Shown here one piece after another: positions 1 to 5,502 of a DNA stretch of 11,404 bases (positions are counted from its first letter, which is position 1; the number at the start of each line of letters is the position of its first letter). The stretch spans positions 1-11,404 of the forward strand of contig CAZOKM010000056.1 in assembly GCA_964580405.1 (NCBI GenBank). Direction: 5' to 3'. Source of the DNA: JAGTRI01 sp964580405 (GTDB lineage: Archaea > Thermoproteota > Bathyarchaeia > Bathyarchaeales > DTEX01). Both the position numbers and the translations under genes were made by a program. The notes under the pieces were generated by a model. The model made no database searches. It saw nothing but the letters and a program-made list of their open reading frames with translations, and was not told the DNA's origin.

Positions 1-2
1 AT

Positions 3-470
3 AAGAGGGCTTTGAGTCCAGTAATCGCTACCGTCATCCTGATCTCCGTCACCATCGTCGTCGCAGTCTCAGTGGCCTACTGGATGGGCGCAATAGCAGG
101 CGGATACACCTCCTTCGAACAAATAGAGCTACCAAGCACATACGCACAGGCCGTCACTGGTACTTATAATTGGAAAATTACTATCGATCTCAGGAACACA
201 GGCTCTGCTGATGCAACAGTGAGTGATGTATTCCTCAATGTTGTTCCATTAGATGACTATTCCTCAGGCTGGGGACTTAACTGGACAGGTCACTCCAATC
301 TAGAAACAACTTTCCCAACAACTGGAATATCAGTGACAAAAGGTGAATCAGTGACATTATACCTCTATGTTTCTAATACTGTCGAAGGCTGCAGTGCAGG
401 AACAAACATTGACCTAAAGATTCACACCGCTGCTGGCAAAGACTATCCGACTCGTGTGAAGCTGCCGTAA
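3..470 (+). CDS. Archaeal type IV pilin, 5'-truncated by the window edge
   Basis: A secreted pilin subunit, probably a structural component of a type IV pilus-like filament. The reading frame is open to the window edge. The visible N-terminus reads K-R-A-L-S-P-V-I-A-T followed by a hydrophobic helix of about 22 residues (VILISVTIVVAVSVAYWMGA). This is the hallmark of archaeal pilin N-terminal domains, where a prepilin peptidase cuts just after the K/R-G/A pair, near the S-P-V motif. The TTG at position 12 lies inside this motif and is therefore an internal Leu codon, not the start; the true start lies upstream of the window. The remaining ~125 residues form a beta-rich ectodomain (KITIDLRNTGSADATVSDVF is typical of pilin beta-sandwiches) with one NWT sequon. 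It ends at TAA and is followed by T-rich DNA, so it may be its own transcript. Major versus minor subunit cannot be told from sequence. Confidence 0.85.
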   Translation, partial: KRALSPVIATVILISVTIVVAVSVAYWMGAIAGGYTSFEQIELPSTYAQAVTGTYNWKITIDLRNTGSADATVSDVFLNVVPLDDYSSGWGLNWTGHSNLETTFPTTGISVTKGESVTLYLYVSNTVEGCSAGTNIDLKIHTAAGKDYPTRVKLP

Positions 471-482
471 TCGGTTTAGCCC

Positions 483-520
483 ATCTTCCCCTCTTTATTT
501 TCCCTTTTTTCCAGTTTTTT
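483..520 (+). terminator. T-rich tract, probable archaeal terminator after the first pilin
   Basis: Directly after the first pilin gene the + strand becomes pyrimidine-rich, with runs of T3, T4, T6 and T6 between 494 and 520. Archaeal RNA polymerase terminates at such U-rich stretches without needing a hairpin. The CTTTATTTT piece at 493-501 could also serve as a weak TATA element for the next gene: a start about 26 nt downstream would give a leader of roughly 20 nt carrying the ribosome site at 531. Both readings are inferred from base composition only. Confidence 0.35.
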
Positions 521-543
521 CGCTGACGCTGGAGGCGTATTGT

Positions 544-1377
544 GTGAGATTAAGGAAAAAACTATTGGTACGCAACAATGTTGGCCTTTCGGAGGTCATC
601 TCAACCGTCATCATGACCAGCGTCATGATCGTCATCATCGTTACTGCTTCCTTTTTCGCGAACGACGTTCTCAGCTCTAACGTCGAAGGCGTCCATTTTG
701 ATCAGTCAGTTAACGCCGTCTTATGCCTAGAAAGAATGACGAAAAACATGATGTTCAAGCCCCTGTCAACTGGGACCGTCACAACAAGCTTTGTGACAAC
801 AGACCCCTACGTCGCCGAAGAAGGAACCATGACAATTCACATCACAAATGGAACAGGCTTATTTACCGTAGCGTCAATCCTCGAATACAAATTTAAGGTT
901 GAGGGAGGCGACCGCGTAGGCGTCTCTTCGAACTTTTACTATGTCGGAAACGACGGCTCCAGCTCACTACTACTCACCGGCTTAAATGGCTCACTAAGCT
1001 GCGTAAAAAAGTACCAAGACAATGGTGCCTGGGTCTCCCTTGACTGCAGCAGAATCCGATGCATTTATGGTGGAGTAATGAGCTACTATGATAGCTCGAA
1101 CCCTGTCCCTGTTAAAAGAAACGTGATAGAAATAACAGTAGTCAGACTGAGTTCAGGCGACATAAGCCCGCTCGAAACATCACGCATTATCCTGGAAAAC
1201 ATGGGAATCCAAACCCAACAGATTTTTCAATCTGGAAACTTTAACATCAAAGTACAATTGGGCAACAAAGAAAGCCCTACTAAGTCTTTGATAGATTTGG
1301 GTGGAAACGCTACACTGTCAACAGTGATTAACCTCTCAATCATAGACTTTAGGATTACCGTTCTTGGAGGTGGGTAG
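544..1377 (+). CDS. Type IV pilin-like protein with class III signal sequence
   Basis: A probable minor pilin or pilin-like surface protein of 277 residues. The start is GTG, 8 nt after a strong GGAGG at 531-535. The N-terminus has a short basic leader (MRLRKKLLVRNNVG) and then LSEVISTVIM inside a hydrophobic helix at about residues 15-38. This fits prepilin peptidase cleavage after Gly14. The ectodomain of ~235 residues is beta-rich with sequons such as NGT, NGS, NAT and NLS, and four Cys (C62, C154, C168, C173 by approximate count), three of them clustered, which could form a disulfide. It is the first of five co-oriented genes, and its TAG stop directly abuts the next ATG, so translation is probably coupled. 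The ectodomain is not recognised as a named domain; the pilin-like call rests on the N-terminus and the context. Confidence 0.75.
   Translation: MRLRKKLLVRNNVGLSEVISTVIMTSVMIVIIVTASFFANDVLSSNVEGVHFDQSVNAVLCLERMTKNMMFKPLSTGTVTTSFVTTDPYVAEEGTMTIHITNGTGLFTVASILEYKFKVEGGDRVGVSSNFYYVGNDGSSSLLLTGLNGSLSCVKKYQDNGAWVSLDCSRIRCIYGGVMSYYDSSNPVPVKRNVIEITVVRLSSGDISPLETSRIILENMGIQTQQIFQSGNFNIKVQLGNKESPTKSLIDLGGNATLSTVINLSIIDFRITVLGGG
1366..1372 (+). promoter_or_regulatory. Strong ribosome binding site GGAGGTG
   Basis: GGAGGTG matches the archaeal 16S 3' end and ends 5 nt before the ATG at 1378. It lies inside the last codons of the upstream gene. It fixes the start of the 182-residue protein and supports translation of the two genes from one message. 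Confidence 0.65.
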
Positions 1378-1926
1378 ATGGTTTCCACCACCGTGACCCA
1401 CATAATTGGAACCGTGTCGCTGATGCTGATTTTCATTTCCTTCGGGTCGTACTATTCCATGTCGATAGCTTCATTCAAAAACGACATAATCGTGGTTCAG
1501 CTCAGCAAAATCGCCAACTACATCGGCTCAGACACGATGGATCTAGTCTCGCTCTGCTACATCAGCGACGAAGACCAACTCCTAATCAAGAACATCACCC
1601 TTCCGGCGGGACTGACGGCCTACGGGTACGAAATGGCCATAGAGAAAACAGGGCAAAGTATGCGTGTACGAATTTGCTTGACCACCGACTCCGCAGTCTA
1701 CGGAGAGTATGCCCTTCCTTGGTCAGCCGAGAGCAGCATTAGGAATTACGACGATTTGAATGCTACGTCCAAGGTTGAGACCAAGAACCGCATCCGCACC
1801 GAATTCAAGAGGTCCTACCTTGACCCTGACGCCAAAGTGTACAGCGAAGACAGGTACATAATGATTTGGTGCCTGAAGACTGGGGACCAGATAACAGTAG
1901 GACTTGGGGAGCCGTACCAGGCATGA
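1378..1926 (+). CDS. Small membrane-anchored protein with FlaF/FlaG-like N-terminus
   Basis: A 182-residue protein with one N-terminal membrane helix (about residues 8-30) and an extracellular remainder. It lacks the K/R-G cleavage motif of true pilins. Its N-terminus, MVSTTVTHIIGTVSLMLIF, resembles the V/A-S-T-x-x-T-H-L/I-I pattern of archaellar stator proteins FlaF and FlaG, whose soluble domain is a beta-sandwich that contacts the S-layer. That resemblance is from memory of the family and is suggestive only. The start is set by the GGAGGTG at 1366, and the gene ends in an ATGA overlap with the following gene. A periplasmic anchor or minor component of the filament is the simplest role. The family is not firmly identified. 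Confidence 0.7.
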   Translation: MVSTTVTHIIGTVSLMLIFISFGSYYSMSIASFKNDIIVVQLSKIANYIGSDTMDLVSLCYISDEDQLLIKNITLPAGLTAYGYEMAIEKTGQSMRVRICLTTDSAVYGEYALPWSAESSIRNYDDLNATSKVETKNRIRTEFKRSYLDPDAKVYSEDRYIMIWCLKTGDQITVGLGEPYQA

Positions 1927-2726
1927 ACGCAATTTACGAGTACATCCTGGCGGGCTTCATGATGTTCGTGATGCTCGCTGCTCTCAACCTGAATCTGCAG
2001 TCCCTCATTTCGAACACGACCGCCTTGATGATGGAAGAAGACTACAACATGGCGGAAAGCCTAATCGACATGATGCTGCTGTCCCCCGGCAACCCGGCGA
2101 ACTGGAGCTCAACGACCCCCCTTGTTTTCGGACTTGCATCTCAAGAATCAACGGGAACGTATGTTCTGGATCCTAAAAAGGTCATAAGGCTCGACGAGAA
2201 CCACACCGACTTTCCGTGGATTTCGCCTGGGAAACTCAGAAGCCTTCTGGGGCTAACCTCAGACATCAACCTCGTCATCAGGATAACGCCAATCTTCCCT
2301 ATCGAGATTCAGTCGCTGGGGGGCGGAAAGTACAAAATAACAGTCACAAACCACAAGGGCATACCTCTAGCCAACGTTAACGTAACAGGGTACTATGTGC
2401 CAAAAACTCAAGGATTGAGCGGCAACTGGGTTCAAGACCAGGGCATAACAGGAATGGACGGTTTCTGCACGTTAGATTTTGGGTCATCAGCAGATGGCTA
2501 CGTTGTTGTCTGCGCAGACCTGATCGGCGTAAAGACGATGCAGACAGACCCTCCGTACCTGAAGGTAAGGGTCGAAGGCGGACGGGTCGTCCAGAGCGAG
2601 GTTCCGCTGGTCGCCAGCCTCAACTATACGCCGGGCTCCTTTAGCGGCTTGAACACGGACTGGGCTGCCAAGTACGTCGAGATCGACGGCTTCACATACT
2701 ATTTCGAGCTTGAGGTCTGGAGGTGA
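1923..2726 (+). CDS. Pilin-like membrane-anchored protein with one Ig-like domain
   Basis: A 267-residue protein. The start chosen is ATG at 1923, which overlaps the preceding stop as ATGA; the open frame extends upstream to 1866, but that extension (MVPEDWGPDNSRTWGAVPG) is just the neighbouring gene read out of frame. A GGGGAG at 1906-1911 is a possible ribosome site. The N-terminus (NAIYEYILAGFMMFVMLAAL, residues 2-21) is hydrophobic without a K/R-G cut site. Residues 48-61 (IDMMLLSPGNPANW) and 82-92 followed by RSLLGL match a pattern often seen in archaeal pilin-like ectodomains, namely LL-x-PG-x-P-x-W followed by an LDP-x-KV segment. Residues ~135-205 look like a CNA-B/carboxypeptidase-regulatory type beta domain (ITVTNHKGIPLANVNVTGYY, then a T-x-x-DGFCTLDF turn). 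Probable minor subunit or filament-associated surface protein. Confidence 0.7.
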   Translation: MNAIYEYILAGFMMFVMLAALNLNLQSLISNTTALMMEEDYNMAESLIDMMLLSPGNPANWSSTTPLVFGLASQESTGTYVLDPKKVIRLDENHTDFPWISPGKLRSLLGLTSDINLVIRITPIFPIEIQSLGGGKYKITVTNHKGIPLANVNVTGYYVPKTQGLSGNWVQDQGITGMDGFCTLDFGSSADGYVVVCADLIGVKTMQTDPPYLKVRVEGGRVVQSEVPLVASLNYTPGSFSGLNTDWAAKYVEIDGFTYYFELEVWR

Positions 2727-3819
2727 CGGAGGTACGATCCACGACAACAAAGGCCAGATGAGGGTAATCGAGGCGATGATAGCCTGCATCCTCCTAATAG
2801 CTGGCCTCTCGGCAACCACCTACCTTTCCAGGGTCAACGTGTCGGTCGACGACAGCAACCTGAACGAAACCGGAGAAAACATTTACGACGTGCTATGCGA
2901 CCCCAACGTCATCCAGAGGATAATGGAAGGCGGAGATTTCACCCAAGCCCAGCTGGAGACCCTGATTTCGACCCTTCTTCCGCCAGACAGCGTGTATTCC
3001 GTGTCCTTCGGAAGCTCCATGACGAACGGTTCATTGCTAAACGCTACAAATATGGGCTCAGGATCATTTTCGAGCTACAACGTCTTCTCGAGCTCAGGAA
3101 CCTACACAATCTCGTTGCCACTCTCCAAAGTAGAATATCAGCCAGTCGACGTCATACTGGTCATGGACGTTTCAGGCAGCATGAACGAAACAGACGATAA
3201 GGGACAAGTTAAAATAAACATGGCTAGAACGGCCGCTATAACCTTTGTAAACAATCTCACTCTATCTCGAGATAGAGTAGGTCTTGTTTCTTTTGCCACA
3301 GGTGCGTATCTGATGTCCTCATTAACAAACAACACCAGCCAAATTGTAAATGCAATTAACAGTCTAAACCCACTATCTGGAGAAGCTGGCTATACTAACA
3401 TAGGTGGAGGCATAAGTTATGCAAATGAAGAATTCGTTAATCATGGTAGACCTGGCGCAACGTGGGTTATGATTCTTCTTTCGGACGGTAAAGCTAATAG
3501 ACCCTGTCCACATTTTCCTCAACACCCAACATATTTGAGTGAAAGTTGCCCCTCTGCCCAAGAATACGCGATTAATCAATCAGAATACGCGAAGGTTCTT
3601 CTAGGCAAGGGGGGTAAAATCTACACAATCGGGTTGGGTTCTTCTCAAAATTTGGATGAGGACTTATTGAAGCAGATCGCCTTTAGCGAGAGCAAGTATT
3701 ATCATGCTCCTACTGCTGACCAGCTGGAGTCAATCTATTTGGCGATTTCCAAGGACATTCTTCTCCAAGTCAGATACGACGTAGTCGTCATACAACTGAA
3801 CATCTACGGGACAGGATAA
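2710..3819 (+). CDS. Pilin-like protein with von Willebrand factor A domain
   Basis: A probable adhesive minor subunit. The N-terminus carries NKGQ-MRVIEAMIAC and a hydrophobic helix, a prepilin-type signal with Gln after the cleaved Gly as in many euryarchaeal pilins. Residues ~30-145 are an unrecognised beta-rich spacer with Asn-rich sequons. Residues ~145-350 are a VWA domain: the metal-binding MIDAS is complete, with D153-V-S155-G-S157, T229 in GYTNIGGGI and D259 in LLSDGK. Cys266 and Cys280 bracket a loop after the last MIDAS residue and could form a disulfide. A short tail (VRYDVVVIQLNIYGTG) follows. Bacterial Tad pili have a comparable subunit, TadG, with a VWA domain. The start is uncertain: TTG 2710 gives 369 residues and overlaps the upstream gene by 17 nt, whereas ATG 2758 would cut off the signal motif. 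The VWA segment is clearly AT-richer than its flanks. Confidence 0.8.
   Translation: MRSGGDGGTIHDNKGQMRVIEAMIACILLIAGLSATTYLSRVNVSVDDSNLNETGENIYDVLCDPNVIQRIMEGGDFTQAQLETLISTLLPPDSVYSVSFGSSMTNGSLLNATNMGSGSFSSYNVFSSSGTYTISLPLSKVEYQPVDVILVMDVSGSMNETDDKGQVKINMARTAAITFVNNLTLSRDRVGLVSFATGAYLMSSLTNNTSQIVNAINSLNPLSGEAGYTNIGGGISYANEEFVNHGRPGATWVMILLSDGKANRPCPHFPQHPTYLSESCPSAQEYAINQSEYAKVLLGKGGKIYTIGLGSSQNLDEDLLKQIAFSESKYYHAPTADQLESIYLAISKDILLQVRYDVVVIQLNIYGTG
2719..2733 (+). promoter_or_regulatory. Double Shine-Dalgarno near the unclear start of the VWA gene
   Basis: GGAGGTGA (2719-2726) and GGAGGT (2728-2733) lie back to back around the stop codon of the upstream gene. Neither is followed at normal spacing by ATG, GTG or TTG in the VWA frame. 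The codons at the right distance are ACG at 2734 and ATC at 2737. The only standard in-frame starts are TTG 2710, upstream of both sites, and ATG 2758, about 24 nt beyond. The GTG at 2723 is in another frame and soon reaches a stop. Confidence 0.5.
3259..3278. repeat. 20-nt perfect palindrome inside the VWA coding sequence
   Basis: ACTCTATCTCGAGATAGAGT reads the same on both strands over all 20 positions, with CTCGAG at its centre; pairing fails at the next base on each side. It encodes TLSRDRV in the VWA domain just after the first MIDAS motif. It may be chance, a binding site for a dimeric protein, or an mRNA hairpin element; nothing decides between these. Confidence 0.6.
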
Positions 3820-3822
3820 AGA

Positions 3823-5352
3823 ATGGCAAGAAACTTCAGGAATAATAAAGGACAATTTCTCATTGCTTCAGCCCTGCTAATTGCCATTCTGTTCATTTCC
3901 GTCGCTTCTCTGCTGTCTTCAACCACAATAACTGATGTCAAGCTCCTAAAAGACGACTTCAGAAAAGACGTGACGCAGATCGTTTCGAACTTCCGCGGAG
4001 CTCTGGCTCTAGCCAACAGCGAAGTGTCAAAAGAACTGGAACTCAGGTCAAGCATGTACAGCTACGAGAACTACACTACCCTAGAAGAGTATCCTGATGC
4101 AGAAATTTACGGCGCTAAAATGATGACCGACTGGCAAAACACAATCCTACAGCAATATGCTGGTCGCTCCATAAACCTTACCATAACAAACCTTGAATTT
4201 GAGTGCGAATGGAACTCCTCCGAATATTACTTCGAATACTACTCCAAAGCATCTGCCACCTTAAACCTAGACATGTTAAGCTACGGATTCTACGGATTAA
4301 AGCAAAATGTAACATCAGAGCTAAGACTCCAAATTCTAGACAGAACAGAACAAGGCAAGAAAGCGGCTTTCACCATCCAATTACAGGAAGAAAACGATCT
4401 TCCCGTAACCGACCTGGAGGCTTCATTAGTAAAAATTTTTTATATGAATGGTAAAGCCACATTCACCGAAGTGGACCCGTCAAACATCGGGGTGACTTAT
4501 CTAGGCAGTGGATTCTATAATATTACGTTTTCCGCAGGCGATGATTATCAATCTCCAGCCAAGATCAAAATGATTCTCCGAGATGGCAGAGGAATAGTTG
4601 TCGCCGCCATCAACAAGGGAGGCGTACTCGTCAGCCAAAAGAACGACACAGATGGCCCCATAACGACGAAAGTGTTAGCTACCCCAAACCCGTGCACTAA
4701 GCCATCGACAACAAAGTTGACAGCGACAGTCAACGACACGTCAACTGACGCCAACATCATAATTTCAGCGGAATATTTCGTTGACGCTACCGGGGGAAAC
4801 GGAAGCGGCACGCCAATGTCGGTTTCGGACGGCTACTTCGACTCGCTAGTGGAAAACGTCCAGGCGCAATTGAGCACTGCCGATCTATCTTATGGGAACC
4901 ACGTCATTTACGTTCACGGAAGAGACGCTGTTGGAAACTGGGGAAACTTCAGCTCCGTGGTTCTGAACGTCACAGGGACACAACAAACTCAAAAAATGCA
5001 CATCTTGAACGTTGATGTTCAAACAAGTTCTTACAAGTGGTTCTTCTATACTTACGTCCGCGGAGTAGCAACAGTGACCGTTGTTGACGCCTCCGGAAAC
5101 CCTGTCCCAGAAGTAAAAGTGTCAGGCCACTGGAGCTTCTCCATAAGCGGGACTCCGAACGAGTGGACTGATTCCAATGGTGAAGCAACATTTCACTCTA
5201 CACCCACTCTCTATCAAGGCTGGGGGGGATGGGGAGGCTGGTTTGGCGGGAAATTGACATTTACGTTTACAGTTGACAATTTGGTCAAAGACGGCTGGAC
5301 TTACGATAAAGCCGCGGACGTGAAGACAAGCGACACCGACTACTACCCCTGA
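3823..5352 (+). CDS. Large pilin-like protein with tandem Ig-like domains
   Basis: A 509-residue surface protein. MARNFRNNKG is a short basic leader. A prepilin peptidase would cut after Gly10, leaving Gln11 and the helix FLIASALLIAILFISVASLL. This NKGQ motif matches the neighbouring VWA protein. Residues ~35-180 form a probable helical stalk plus beta region; ~180-270 an Ig-like domain (GFYNITFSAGD); ~280-383 a second, resembling the Ig domains of bacterial adhesins (SYGNHVIYVHGRDAVGNWG); ~405-505 a third of Big_1/CNA-B style (VATVTVVDASGNPVPEVKVS, then TDSNGEATF). The third has a Gly/Trp-rich insertion, QGWGGWGGWFGGK at 465-477. Many sequons (NYT, NLT, NSS, NVT, NDT, NGS, NFS) suggest N-glycosylation. 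ATG 3823 lies 3 nt after the previous stop, with AGGA at 3813-3816. At this size it is unlikely to be the filament's bulk subunit; a tip or shaft-decorating adhesin fits better. Confidence 0.8.
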   Translation: MARNFRNNKGQFLIASALLIAILFISVASLLSSTTITDVKLLKDDFRKDVTQIVSNFRGALALANSEVSKELELRSSMYSYENYTTLEEYPDAEIYGAKMMTDWQNTILQQYAGRSINLTITNLEFECEWNSSEYYFEYYSKASATLNLDMLSYGFYGLKQNVTSELRLQILDRTEQGKKAAFTIQLQEENDLPVTDLEASLVKIFYMNGKATFTEVDPSNIGVTYLGSGFYNITFSAGDDYQSPAKIKMILRDGRGIVVAAINKGGVLVSQKNDTDGPITTKVLATPNPCTKPSTTKLTATVNDTSTDANIIISAEYFVDATGGNGSGTPMSVSDGYFDSLVENVQAQLSTADLSYGNHVIYVHGRDAVGNWGNFSSVVLNVTGTQQTQKMHILNVDVQTSSYKWFFYTYVRGVATVTVVDASGNPVPEVKVSGHWSFSISGTPNEWTDSNGEATFHSTPTLYQGWGGWGGWFGGKLTFTFTVDNLVKDGWTYDKAADVKTSDTDYYP

Positions 5353-5410
5353 GAGGCAACATGGTGACTGGATGTGGTTCGCAATACGTTTCCGAGCTAC
5401 GTAGGAAATG

Positions 5411-5428
5411 TTCATAAACCATTTATCA
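5411..5428 (+). promoter_or_regulatory. TATA-like element upstream of the ATPase gene
   Basis: The 150-nt gap before the ATPase gene holds two AT-rich pieces, TTCATAAA (5411-5418) and ATTTATCA (5421-5428), that could be an archaeal TATA box. Initiation about 26 nt later would give a leader of roughly 50 nt. It suggests the ATPase and platform genes can be transcribed separately from the upstream subunit genes. The gap otherwise shows no gene I would defend and no strong terminator. Confidence 0.25.
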
Positions 5429-5502
5429 ACTGCGACTTCAGCTTCTGCGTACCAATCCGCAAGCCCCTAGGGAAACAGCGGTTTCTCCACTCCACCGGAT
5501 GA

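Noticed and set aside
1866..1922. Upstream extension of the 267-residue protein to an earlier ATG
   Set aside because: It lies wholly inside the preceding gene, encodes a non-hydrophobic stretch ahead of the membrane helix, and the ATGA overlap at 1923 is the usual coupled start.
5219..5248. Possible G-quadruplex in the G-rich coding stretch
   Set aside because: The runs are uneven and one loop would be about 13 nt; the G-richness is explained by Gly and Trp codons. Kept only as a side note in the insertion finding.
5361..5417. Short frame of 18 residues (MVTGCGSQYVSELRRKCS) with GAGAGG four nt before its ATG, between the 509-residue protein gene and the ATPase gene
   Set aside because: The ribosome site is only partial, the peptide has no recognisable features, and such short frames are common by chance. 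Conservation in relatives would be needed.
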